Shown: positions 17,641 to 26,781, counted from the stretch's first letter. The stretch is 64,000 nt of DNA from Anaerophaga thermohalophila str. Valhall (GCF_000250735.1 NZ_AHZV01000364.1:1-64000), one strand, 5' to 3'. Notes: generated by a model not told the origin, from the sequence alone. Numbers and translations are program-made.

Positions 17641-19331
17641 TCATCCTTTCTTCTGAAGCGGCCTGTATTTTATCCGATGTGGCGTATCATCTCCAATACG
17701 ACGTTTCTTGTTTTCCTCGTAATCGGAATAACCTCCCTCGAAAAAGTATACGTTTGAATTTCCTTCGAATGCCAGAATATGAGTTGCTACCCGGTCGAGG
17801 AACCAGCGATCGTGAGACACAATAACGGCACATCCTGCAAAATCATCAAGCCCTTCTTCAAGTGCCCGTAAAGTATTCACATCAATATCGTTGGTGGGCT
17901 CATCGAGCAAAAGGACATTGGCCTCTTCCTTCAGAGTCATAGCCAGATGCAGCCGATTGCGCTCACCGCCAGAAAGCATTCCGCACTTCTTTTGCTGATC
18001 CACTCCCGAAAAATTGAATCTTGCAATATAGGCTCTGGCATTGATTTCGCGTCCCCCCATTCTCAGTGTTTCATGGCCTTCCGATATTACTTCATAGACC
18101 GTTTTCTCCGGGTCAATATCCGTATGCGATTGATCAACATACCCTGTTTTCACAGTGTCGCCTATTTCGAAAACACCGCTGTCAACAGTCTCCTGTCCCA
18201 TAATCATGCGGAAAAGCGTAGTTTTTCCTGCTCCATTGGGACCAATAACCCCGACAATTCCGTTGCGTGGCAATTTAAAATTAAGATTATCAAACAACAA
18301 CCGGTCACCATAAGCTTTGGCAACATTATGTGCTTCGATGACCTTTTCGCCCAGTCGGGGTCCGTTGGGTATAAAAATCTCCAGTTTTTCCTCCTTTTGC
18401 TTAACATCTTCCTGCATCAAACTTTCATACGCAGAGAGGCGGGCTTTAGACTTGGCCTGACGGGCTTTGGGGGCCATGCGCACCCATTCAAGCTCTCTTT
18501 CGAGCGTTTTTCTCCTTTTCGAGGCATGCTTCTCTTCCATTTCAAGCCTTTTGGCTTTCTGTTCAAGCCATCCTGAATAATTACCTTTCCATGGAATACC
18601 TTCTCCGCGGTCGAGTTCCAGTATCCAGCCGGCAACGTTATCCAGAAAATAACGGTCGTGAGTAATGGCAATAACAGTTCCTTTATATTGCTGCAAATAG
18701 TATTCGAGCCATTGCACCGATTCAGCATCCAGATGGTTGGTAGGCTCATCAAGCAATAGAATATCGGGTTCCTGAAGTAACAACCGGCACAAAGCAACAC
18801 GACGGCGTTCCCCACCCGACAACTCGCTAACCGGCTGATCTTCGGGTGGACAGCGCAATGCATCCATCGCTCTCTCGAGGCGGGTATCAAGATTCCAGGC
18901 GTCGTACTGATCGATTTTCTCCTGCAGTTTAGCCTGCTCATCCATAAGGGACTGCATTTTATCGGGATTTTCCAGCACCTCAGGATCACCAAATTTCAGG
19001 TTTACTTCCTCGTAGGCATTAAGGATGTCAACAATATCCCTGACCCCTTCCTCTACAACCTGTTTTACAGTCTTTGAATCATCAAGAACCGGTTCCTGCT
19101 CAAGAAATCCAACCGAATAGCCGGGAGAAAAAACCACCTCTCCCTGATATTCTTTCTCCACTCCGGCAATTATCCTGAGCAACGTGGATTTTCCTGACCC
19201 GTTAAGCCCGATAATACCGATTTTGGCCCCATAAAAAAAGGAGAGGTATATATTATTTAATACTTTTTTTGCGGGGGGAAAATTTTGCTCACCCCCACCA
19301 TGCTGAAAATTACTTTCTTATCTTCTGACAT
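17641..19331 (-). pseudogene. ettA: Energy-dependent translational throttle protein EttA (ABC-F), frameshifted at an A7 run
   Basis: ABC-F ATPase with two nucleotide-binding domains and no membrane segments. Walker A motifs GLNGSGKST and GPNGAGKTT, signatures LSGGERRRVAL and LSGGERNRLHL, Walker B LLLDEPTNHLD and LLLDEPTNDID, and the linker arm between. EttA binds the ribosomal E site and gates the first elongation step according to ATP level. The natural start at 19331 (MSEDKKVIFSMVGVSK) breaks after PPQKK at an A7 run (19264-19270); eight As would give 563 aa. As read, only a frame lacking the first strand survives, open to a TTG at 19182. The single-base lesion suggests an error. Confidence 0.85.
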
Positions 19332-19390
19332 AAAAATTCAAGAGTTTATCAAACAGTCACGAAACATCAAAAAATTCCTGCAAATGACCA

Positions 19391-20239
19391 TTACCGTATC
19401 TTTTTCAGATCTTTTTCCTGAAAAGCGTCATCTGCTGCTTTTTTGGCCATTTCGTAATCGAAGTAGTAAATAGTGGGCTCTCCGGCTCCCACAAGCATTT
19501 TGTAGACTCTTGCTCTGATGCGGGTATGCTCAGGTCCTACTTTATGTAAAAATACAACATCTTCACGTCTGTCCTTTATCGCTTGTGCCACTTCCTCACG
19601 CGTAACAATTTCGAATTCATGAGGATAAATATCTTTGATCTCGGCTTCTGTATCGATCTCTTTTGCCAGTTCATCTTTCACCAGATAAAGCGTTTTGCTC
19701 TGCAACTCATCTTTTTTCTTCCGGTTGTAAAAATTAAACGGATCGCTTCCAATCAAAGAAGGATCCTCAAGCATCAATTTAACATGGTTTTGCATAAACC
19801 TGAGAAATGCTTCGAGCTTATAACTGTAAGTGTCGTCTTCTACATCGACATATCCCAGCGGAAGTGAACACAAATCGGGCATGTTGCCGACACTTTTGGC
19901 CCTTTCGGCCATGAGCAGGCTAAGAAACTTATAGCGTGCTTTTGTCCTGTCTTTTTCAAACGAGGCTATGGTAATCATCAAAAAAGAATAATCGGAATTG
20001 TTGCGATAAGCTTCAAATTCGGCATCATCAATAAATTCATAAGGCGTAATGGTCCATGTATTCTCCATTATGTTCCTGATGACCAGATTGAAGTCACTCA
20101 TCGGATTTTTCTCAAGTAAAACGAGCGTTTTACTTTTCATAAAATTCTGATAATCTTCCAGTTCAGGAACATGCTCCTGAGCAGGAGAGTATGCCTGAAA
20201 AGCTATCAGCATCAATAAAAGTAAGGACAGCTGCTTCAT
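19391..20239 (-). CDS. Secreted protein of unknown function
   Basis: 282 aa. Residues 1-20 (KQLSLLLLMLIAFQAYSPAQ) form a signal peptide. The mature part is charged, mostly helical, with no membrane segment and no motif I recognise. It starts 60 bp upstream of ettA on the same strand. R5, two R1 copies and R6 lie in the 958-bp gap to its divergent neighbour. Confidence 0.6.
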   Translation of the reverse strand: MKQLSLLLLMLIAFQAYSPAQEHVPELEDYQNFMKSKTLVLLEKNPMSDFNLVIRNIMENTWTITPYEFIDDAEFEAYRNNSDYSFLMITIASFEKDRTKARYKFLSLLMAERAKSVGNMPDLCSLPLGYVDVEDDTYSYKLEAFLRFMQNHVKLMLEDPSLIGSDPFNFYNRKKKDELQSKTLYLVKDELAKEIDTEAEIKDIYPHEFEIVTREEVAQAIKDRREDVVFLHKVGPEHTRIRARVYKMLVGAGEPTIYYFDYEMAKKAADDAFQEKDLKKIR

Positions 20240-20283
20240 GTTATTTCTTTTTTATCAGTTTAAAATTAATCGAATTCAATGCT

Positions 20284-20411
20284 CTGTTAAACTTTCACGA
20301 ATGTCTGAAATTAATTATTTGCACAATCAATGACACAAATCACAACTCTCTCATAATAAAAACTTTGTGCCTTTGCGTCTTTGCGTTTAGGCTTTTTTTA
20401 ACTGACTATTG
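20284..20411 (+). repeat. R5 interspersed repeat
   Basis: About 128 bp; left end CTGTTAAACTTTCACGAATG, right end GCGTTTAGGCTTTTTTTAAC then TGACTATTG. The segment 20412-20505 between it and the R1 copies shows nothing recognised. Confidence 0.65.
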
Positions 20412-20505
20412 AATTCAATCAGTCGCCAAAATAAACAAAAAAATTGCGATATTTAAGTTCTGATTGCAACATTTGATCATTTAGACAGGAATGCATCTGA
20501 TTATA

Positions 20506-20672
20506 TAGTGTCTGTCCATAAAGTGCCATTTACGGTGTTACGCTCGTCCGAAAATTACTCATTTACGATGAGTAAACTCCGTATTTTCGGACTTCGCAAG
20601 CCTTGTAAATAACACTTTCTGAACAGACACATGATAAGTAGGAAATTTTTCCTACTTTATAGACATGCACTA
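20506..20672 (+). repeat. R1 palindromic element, copy 3 (A subtype)
   Basis: About 167 bp: TAGTGTCTGTCCATAAAGTG end, central arms TCCGAAAAT / ATTTTCGGA, TTACTC/GAGTAA inner hairpin, ACTTTCTGAACAGACAC, then an AGTAGGAAA/TTTCCTACTT hairpin and TTATAGACATGCACTA end. The left end can pair with either of the two right-hand ends. Confidence 0.75.
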
Positions 20673-20676
20673 TATA

Positions 20677-20834
20677 TAGTGTCTGTCCATAAAGAACATT
20701 TGCTGTGTTACGCTTGCCGCCAAAATACTCATTTACGAGTAGTAAATTCCGTTTTTGGAGGCTTCGTAAGCCCTGCAACCGGCACTTTCTGAACAGACAC
20801 ACATATTGAAAAAATTTATGCGAATTTATACAAC
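20677..20834 (+). repeat. R1 palindromic element, copy 4 (B subtype), in tandem with copy 3
   Basis: Starts 5 bp after copy 3. Central arms CGCCAAAA / TTTTGGAG carry one mismatch; the tip is TACTC/GAGTA. The outer right end (GCGAATTTATACAA) has decayed. Confidence 0.7.
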
Positions 20835-20836
20835 AG

Positions 20837-20940
20837 TCCGTTAAACTTTTACAATACGTTGCAAACCAATTGTTTGTGATTAATAGGTTATATTAATTAA
20901 AATGCAGTATATCAAGATTATATGAATCGTCTTATATCTT
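20837..20940 (+). repeat. R6 interspersed repeat
   Basis: CCGTTAAACTTTTACAATAC, CCAATTGTTTGTG and AAAATGCAGTATATCAAG, as in the copies at 251 and 1880, followed by the same ATCTAACGATCTATTG tail. Confidence 0.6.
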
Positions 20941-20975
20941 ATATCTAAAAATCTAACGATCTATTGTTATAGATA

Positions 20976-21112
20976 CGCAGTATATAAAGAGGTATTTTTG
21001 TCAAAGCTATGTTGTTAAGGGTATGTAATAAACTTGTATGGATTTTTTCGCTTTCGAATCGCCACGTATTACACACCCGGATTTTTGAACACAGATTGCC
21101 ACATTATTAATG
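20976..21112 (-). repeat. Degenerate R2-like element
   Basis: The sequence GTATATAAAGAGGTATTTTTGT and, 100 bp on, CACAGATTGCCAC ... AATGAGC recall the two ends of R2 (GGTATAAAAAGCATATTTTT and GGCAACAAAG ... CTCAT), but the match is poor. The remaining bases to the next gene at 21198 are AT-rich. Confidence 0.3.
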
Positions 21113-21197
21113 AGCGGTAATAATTCTCGTTAACACTGAGATTGAAAAAGAATTTTTTAGGTGAAAATCAGGAGTAATTTAATTAATAACCAGGACC

Positions 21198-22949
21198 ATG
21201 CTCACAAATTTTTTAAACAGAATTGTCAGCTTGTTTATACCGGAAAGAGAAGACAATGCCGACATGGATTCCAAGACCAAGACCTTACTTATTAATATCA
21301 CCAACTTTCTTTTCTTCTTCATCGTACTGGTTGAGGGTATTATTTCTCTCATTGATGAAAACCTTGTATTAGCAGCGCCGCTGTTGTTTATTGTTTTAAC
21401 ATTTGCCCTTAATTATTATTTCAGCTCACGCGACGAACAGGACGTAAATTTCCAGAACTTTTATCTGCTTCTTCTTTTCCTGACTTTTCTGATTTTCACC
21501 CTCACCGGCGGAAATTCAGGTTTCGATGGTTACTGGTCTGTTTTTTTCCCTTTACTTTCGATTACTATTGCCGGCAGAAAAAGAGGCGGAGTTTGGGCGC
21601 TCTCACTGCTTGCCGCCATGCTGCTGTTTTTTGTGATCCCGATTAAAACTATTTCATGGATAACGGAGTACTCAACCGGACAAAAAATTTTTCTAACCGG
21701 CTCTTACATTATCGCCTTTGTTATAGGCTATACTTTTCAGTTTATTCGCTCTGAAGTATCTCTTGAAAAAGACCGGCAAATTCTCGAATCGGAAAACCAA
21801 AACCGTGCACAGGAAAGTTTAATCAATAAATTATCGTATCAAATCAGAACCCCGTTGAACAACATTACCGGCATCCTTGAGTTGCTCGATAACTCGGTAA
21901 TGAACGATAAGCAACGCGACTACATTAATACCATTCAGGCTTCAACCAATAATCTGGTAGATGTTGTCAATAATCTTGTTTTTTCATCAAAGACCGTCTC
22001 TCATGAGCCGGAGAATATTACCAGTTTTAATCTGTATACGGTACTAAACAATACCATCAGACTTTTTTCTGGCAAACCCGGTATGGACAGAACAAGATTT
22101 AATCTTTCTCTCTCTGCGGGTATCCCGACATCTATTACCGGAAACAGCGTGAAGATCAAACAAATTTTTCTGAATATTATAAACAGTATTCTAAAAAATA
22201 ATGACATGCCAAACCGGTTTGTCACTATAGAAGTCAACCGAATGGACGGGATGCCCGGAAAAGTGGAGTTGTTGTTTCGCATTATTACCAATATGACGAT
22301 TCGGGCAGAGAACTCAGGACTTTCAGATGAAGGATTTTATAATTCAAAAGACATTGACAGGATCAATAACAGCCGTCTTATTGATTATCTGGATCTGGGT
22401 ATAACTATGAAAATTATTGAATCGGAAGGCAAGTCGTTTTCCATCTTCACCGAAGAAAACAAAACCATTTTCGAATTTAGCTCCACCCTCTCGGAAAAAA
22501 TCGACACTGAAGACACCATTAGCGACAAACACAAAAATTACCTGAACGAAGAAACACAAAAGCCTGGTATTGATTTAAAAGATGCAAATATTCTTCTTGC
22601 TGAAGATAACCTTAGTAACCAGCAAATAATCATTCTGTACATCAAAAATGCTGTAAAAAAGGTTGATGTTGCCCTTAACGGTAAAGAAGCCCTGGAAAAG
22701 TTCGGGCGAACTAAATACGACCTGGTGCTCATGGACATTCAAATGCCTGTGATGGACGGCATTAAGGCCACTCAGAAAATAAGGGAAATTGAACAAAGTA
22801 CCAGCTCACATACACCAATCATCACCGTAACAGCCAACGCTTTTCCCGAGGACAAAGAACGATGTCTTGCTGCGGGAATGGATGATTACATCAGCAAACC
22901 TTTCCAGCCCGATGAATTATTGCAGATGATAAAAAAACATCTGCAGTAG
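21198..22949 (+). CDS. Hybrid histidine kinase-like protein with degenerate kinase and intact receiver
   Basis: 583 aa. About six membrane segments (residues 30-185), then a HisKA-like helix reading LSYQIRTPLNN, where the canonical LSHEIRTPLN phospho-His is Tyr214. The ATP-binding half is also weak: no DxGxG lid (RIITNMTIRAE sits there). The C-terminal receiver (about 463-583) is complete, with Glu469-Asp470, phospho-acceptor Asp513 in LVLMDIQMP, and Lys in YISKPFQP. It likely cannot self-phosphorylate and may act as a scaffold or be phosphorylated by another kinase. It is convergent with the SpoIIE sensor gene. Confidence 0.75.
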   Translation: MLTNFLNRIVSLFIPEREDNADMDSKTKTLLINITNFLFFFIVLVEGIISLIDENLVLAAPLLFIVLTFALNYYFSSRDEQDVNFQNFYLLLLFLTFLIFTLTGGNSGFDGYWSVFFPLLSITIAGRKRGGVWALSLLAAMLLFFVIPIKTISWITEYSTGQKIFLTGSYIIAFVIGYTFQFIRSEVSLEKDRQILESENQNRAQESLINKLSYQIRTPLNNITGILELLDNSVMNDKQRDYINTIQASTNNLVDVVNNLVFSSKTVSHEPENITSFNLYTVLNNTIRLFSGKPGMDRTRFNLSLSAGIPTSITGNSVKIKQIFLNIINSILKNNDMPNRFVTIEVNRMDGMPGKVELLFRIITNMTIRAENSGLSDEGFYNSKDIDRINNSRLIDYLDLGITMKIIESEGKSFSIFTEENKTIFEFSSTLSEKIDTEDTISDKHKNYLNEETQKPGIDLKDANILLAEDNLSNQQIIILYIKNAVKKVDVALNGKEALEKFGRTKYDLVLMDIQMPVMDGIKATQKIREIEQSTSSHTPIITVTANAFPEDKERCLAAGMDDYISKPFQPDELLQMIKKHLQ

Positions 22950-22979
22950 AGACGCATGATTGTGCGTCTCTACTGCAGA
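22940..22979. terminator. Perfect 17-bp hairpin between convergent genes
   Basis: Arms TCTGCAGTAGAGACGCA and its exact complement around loop TGATTG. It contains the TAG stop of the upstream gene and ends 1 bp before the stop of the gene on the other strand. Another GCGTCTCTAC half-arm lies 12 bp on, inside the coding end of that gene. There is no long T tract, so termination by this hairpin is inferred. Confidence 0.6.
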
Positions 22980-22980
22980 C

Positions 22981-25900
22981 TCACGACTCATGCGTCTCTA
23001 CATATTTTTTTATTTTCAATGGCTTAAAACCAATAACCAGCATGTCATCGACCTGTTCATTTTCTCCATTCATCCATTCTTCAATTTTTTGATGCAGAAT
23101 AGACTTCTGATCTGAAAAAGAAAGACGATGAATATTCAGCAGCAGTAATCGGAATCTCCTGTATTTGAATTTTTTATGATCGGGACCTCCAAACTGATCA
23201 GGCAAACCGTCGGAAAAGAGATAAATAACATCGTCTTCTTTCAGCATTATTTCTTTCTCTGTAAAAACGGGTGATTCGCCGTCTTTTAAATATCCGACGG
23301 GGAATCGGTCACCTTTGTAACTGTGAATTTCATTATCTCTGATTAAATAGAACCCGTTATATGCACCTGAGAACTCTAATTTTTTATTTTTCCGGTCAAT
23401 CACGATCAGAGCCATATCCATGCCGTCGCTGATATTAACTTCAAAAGATTCGGAAGGTTGTTCCCGGTGAAGCGTACGAATGAGTTCACTATTCATGGTT
23501 TTCAGAATCCCGGAAGGTGACTCAACGCCCTGAATTTCTACAATATTTTTCAGCAGGTCTATACCTATAATCGACATAAAAGCCCCGGATACACCATGTC
23601 CTGTACAATCGACAGCGGTTACAAAAATTTTCTCATCTTTCTCAAGAAACCAGAAGAAATCGCCGCTTACAATATCTCTTGCTCTTAAATAAACAAATGA
23701 CTCGGGGAAAACATACTGAAAAGATGTCTCGAAAGGAAGCATTGCCCTCTGGATTCGACGTGCATAATTAATACTGTCTGTCAAACTGCGATTTATCCTG
23801 GTAAGTACCTCCCGCTGAGCTTCAATTTGCTTTTTATTTAACTGTTTTTTCCTGAAGTTCCTTGTTTGCCTTCCGATAATGCCGAATACGGTAATTAATG
23901 AAAAGATGGATGCAAAAATGAGAGCAAAGACATAGAATGCAATAGCATAATTTGACATCCAAAGAGGAGGATTCACGATAATCTCCATTTCGAGAGGATC
24001 GTTATTCCAGGTAAAATCATTGTTCGAAGCAATAATTTTCAGGGTATAATCCCCCGGCAGTAAGTTGGAAAAAGAAACTTTATTTTCGGAAGTGACGGGT
24101 CTCCAGTCAGGATCATATCCCTCCAAAAATACTTTATATCTGTTTTTTGAAGGCTGAGTGAATTCAAGGCCTGAGTACTCAATTTCAACACTTGTAAAAG
24201 GTCTGTATTTGATTTCCAATTGTTTGCAATTGGGCCAATAAACATCTGTATCATCCCCTCGTTGGGTAACCATTATATTCGTCAGAGCAATTAATGGTTT
24301 GGTGAGATTGTAGTCAATCGAGTCGGGATGAAATCTGCATAAACCATCGGTGCTTCCAAAGAACAAAGTTCCCGCGCGATTCTTAAAAACACTGTTATTA
24401 TTGAAGACGTACCCTGGTAAGCCGTCAACAATATCAAAATTATAAACCGTTCCATCCGGATTTAGACAGGATATTCCTTTATTTGTTGATACCCACGTAC
24501 GATTGGTATTGTCTGATATTACAGCTTTTATCATGTCGTTATCCAGTGCCGAATTGCCTTGTATGAGTTGTGGATAAAACTCAGGAGATACAACCTCCCA
24601 AACACCCGATCTGGTGCCCACCAATATCTTTCCATGATAGGACAAACTGATTGACAAAACCGAGGTTCTTAACCTGATGTCATTTCCTCCGATAAACGGC
24701 AAACTTCTTATTCTTTTGCTGTCACGCTCCAGATAGTTTAATCCATCTGAAGTACCAATCCATAAATTTCCTTCCTCGTCAAGGCAAAGAGCATTAATAT
24801 GGTCACTTAATAAACCTGTTGAATCTCTTCTGTCAGAAAAATAGCTGAACACATTTCTGCCATCAAACCGGTATAGACCAAAACGGGTTCCAATCCACAA
24901 ATTACCATCAAAATCGTTTTGAAGCGCATAGATGTGATTTTTTTGAAGAAGGTTTTCAACGCCAAAGTCAAGTCCGTTCTCAAACTCTACAAACTTGTCG
25001 CCAACAGCTTTGTAATAATACAATCCGCAATTGGTACCCGCCCACAGTCTTCCCGAATTGTCTTTATACAATTCGTATACAGCAAAAGGCCCGGCATGGG
25101 CGTCATTTTCACACTGGATAAAATAGTTCTTCACCCTTTTGCTTTTAGGATAATACCTTAAAATGCCGGAATCGATGGTCCCGAGCCAAAGACTTCCATC
25201 CTCCTCCTGATAGACACTTTGAAAATTGCAGGAGTTTAAATCATTCTGAACAAGCGTACTGTTGCATGGAATGGAGTGAAACTTTGGTGGCGACAGATTA
25301 ATTTTAAACACTCCGTTAAAACGACTCCCGGCCCATATAATACCCGACCTGTCTTTAATAACGGTTGTGATGTGGTTATTTATTTTCCTTCCCCGCGGAT
25401 CAGGAAAGTCCATTCTGCGTCCTGTTTTTGGATTTATTACTTCTATACCCCGATTGGATGCAGCAAAAACAGAACCATCCTCAATATGAAGCAATTCATT
25501 TATTGTTAATTCCTCGCTACCGGGTGAAAAAGAAAAATTCTGGTCAAACAAAACACTATCCCCAATTTGCAGCAATTTCAACCCTGTTGACGAGGCCACC
25601 AAATACTTGTCTGAATCTGACGGGCAACGCAATATATCGTATATAGCCGCCTGACACGAAAACCCGTCATCGGAACGGTCCGAAAAGCGTGTAAAATGCC
25701 TGTTCAGGATGTTAAATCTGTTCAGGCCATCCTTGGTTCCAACCAGTAAGGAAGTATCGGATTCCTGAATCAGTGGTGACCTCGATATTTCAGTTACATT
25801 AAATACATTGCTGAAATGTCCGTAATTCTCAAAACCAGCTGCTTTTCCCTTATATAAAGAAAGATAAGTTTGTGTCTTTACCCATATCCGTCCTTGATTA

Positions 25901-26352
25901 TCAACCAGTAATCCAAAAACTGTATTTTCGGGGAGAGAATTTATCGAATCGGGATCTGCAAGAAAACAGGAAAATTCTCCGGTCGAATAGTCAAGCTTGT
26001 TGAGACCACTGTTTCTGGTACCTATCCATAAGTCATTATTCTTATCCTGAGTGATGGCAAGAATGTGATTTCCGGAAATTGAATTCTCGTCCGAAGGATC
26101 ATGCCTGAATGTTTTAAATTCATATCCGTCATAACGGTTCAGGCCATCTTCCGTTCCGATCCACAGAAAACCGAAACTATCCTGAAATACCACAGTTACA
26201 GAATTATTTGAAAGGCCTTCCCTGATTGTAAAATTAGGGATATCTCCTTTACTCGTGGCAAAAGCAGTGATAAAGTGAAATGTCACCAACAACAATAACA
26301 GAATGGAGTATGTAGACACTTTTCTCACAGAATAATGGTTTGGTATTAACAA
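22981..26352 (-). CDS. Two-component-regulator propeller / Y_Y_Y / SpoIIE-type phosphatase sensor
   Basis: 1123 aa. Signal-anchor at the N-terminus, then two beta-propellers of repeated motifs such as GFLWIGTEDGLNRYDG and GNLWIGTSDGLNYL. A Y_Y_Y domain (about 700-790), a membrane helix (about 795-820) and a coiled linker follow. The cytosolic output is a PP2C/SpoIIE serine-phosphatase domain instead of the histidine kinase usual for this sensor class. Metal ligands are visible: Asp893 and Asp898 (DIVSGDF), Asp915 (VDCTGHG), Asp1048 (FSDG) and Asp1102/1103 (VDDM). It would sense a periplasmic, perhaps glycan, ligand and dephosphorylate a Ser/Thr target, such as an anti-sigma antagonist; neither is encoded nearby. 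Confidence 0.85.
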   Translation of the reverse strand: MLIPNHYSVRKVSTYSILLLLLVTFHFITAFATSKGDIPNFTIREGLSNNSVTVVFQDSFGFLWIGTEDGLNRYDGYEFKTFRHDPSDENSISGNHILAITQDKNNDLWIGTRNSGLNKLDYSTGEFSCFLADPDSINSLPENTVFGLLVDNQGRIWVKTQTYLSLYKGKAAGFENYGHFSNVFNVTEISRSPLIQESDTSLLVGTKDGLNRFNILNRHFTRFSDRSDDGFSCQAAIYDILRCPSDSDKYLVASSTGLKLLQIGDSVLFDQNFSFSPGSEELTINELLHIEDGSVFAASNRGIEVINPKTGRRMDFPDPRGRKINNHITTVIKDRSGIIWAGSRFNGVFKINLSPPKFHSIPCNSTLVQNDLNSCNFQSVYQEEDGSLWLGTIDSGILRYYPKSKRVKNYFIQCENDAHAGPFAVYELYKDNSGRLWAGTNCGLYYYKAVGDKFVEFENGLDFGVENLLQKNHIYALQNDFDGNLWIGTRFGLYRFDGRNVFSYFSDRRDSTGLLSDHINALCLDEEGNLWIGTSDGLNYLERDSKRIRSLPFIGGNDIRLRTSVLSISLSYHGKILVGTRSGVWEVVSPEFYPQLIQGNSALDNDMIKAVISDNTNRTWVSTNKGISCLNPDGTVYNFDIVDGLPGYVFNNNSVFKNRAGTLFFGSTDGLCRFHPDSIDYNLTKPLIALTNIMVTQRGDDTDVYWPNCKQLEIKYRPFTSVEIEYSGLEFTQPSKNRYKVFLEGYDPDWRPVTSENKVSFSNLLPGDYTLKIIASNNDFTWNNDPLEMEIIVNPPLWMSNYAIAFYVFALIFASIFSLITVFGIIGRQTRNFRKKQLNKKQIEAQREVLTRINRSLTDSINYARRIQRAMLPFETSFQYVFPESFVYLRARDIVSGDFFWFLEKDEKIFVTAVDCTGHGVSGAFMSIIGIDLLKNIVEIQGVESPSGILKTMNSELIRTLHREQPSESFEVNISDGMDMALIVIDRKNKKLEFSGAYNGFYLIRDNEIHSYKGDRFPVGYLKDGESPVFTEKEIMLKEDDVIYLFSDGLPDQFGGPDHKKFKYRRFRLLLLNIHRLSFSDQKSILHQKIEEWMNGENEQVDDMLVIGFKPLKIKKYVETHES

Positions 26353-26406
26353 CTATGCAATATAGCCAATATATCACTACTACAGATTAATTCGTGTATC
26401 TTATTC

Positions 26407-26553
26407 ATGAGTCCACTCCTAAAAGCCTCTTTTTGCCAATCTCATTGTTGCAGAAATATTTTACACCCTCATTAACAACCAGTAAACTCCGATTCAAAAA
26501 TTTCCTACGCCTCAACCTCAATAAAAACATCTTTTTGGGAAGCAGAATCATTC
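26407..26553 (+). repeat. Degenerate R2 element
   Basis: About 147 bp aligning loosely to R2 (ATGAGTCCACTCCTAAAAGC end, CCTCATTAACAACCAGT centre, AACATCTTTTTGGG), immediately next to the well-kept copy at 26554. Confidence 0.45.
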
Positions 26554-26698
26554 ATGAGCCCGGTCTAAAAAGCATCTTTGTTGCCAAACTCTGTGTTGTT
26601 TTAAGTTTTTGCATCCTCATTAACAATAAGTTAACTCCGGAACAAAAATTTAAAACGCCTTAATTTTGACAAAAATATGCTTTTTATACCGCACTCAT
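26554..26698 (+). repeat. R2 palindromic element, 145 bp
   Basis: Ends ATGAGCCCGGTCTAAAAAGC and GCTTTTTATACCGCACTCAT are inverted repeats. The inner arms GTTTTAAGTTTTTG / CAAAAATTTAAAAC nearly pair. About 97 percent identical to 2124-2268 by eye. No ORF. Confidence 0.7.
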
Positions 26699-26740
26699 TC
26701 ATACAGAAGGCATCACGAAAATATAAAAAAACTAAATTAA

Positions 26741-26781
26741 AAAATCCGGTAATGCTCATTAAAAAAGCACCACCGGATTTT
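26741..26781 (-). terminator. Terminator-like hairpin downstream of citrate synthase
   Basis: AAAATCCGGT / ACCGGATTTT arms separated by 21 bases, giving a stem flanked by A/T runs on both sides. A second hairpin, AACCTGCTT / AAGCAGGTT (26791-26816), lies between it and the gene end. Confidence 0.6.

Noticed and set aside
20506-20834. Tandem R1 copies as a CRISPR array
   Set aside because: Only two units of about 160 bp that are themselves palindromic, no short regular spacers, and no cas genes.
26394-26663. ORF of 89 aa downstream of the SpoIIE sensor start
   Set aside because: It is made of R2 repeat sequence and shows no protein-like conservation.
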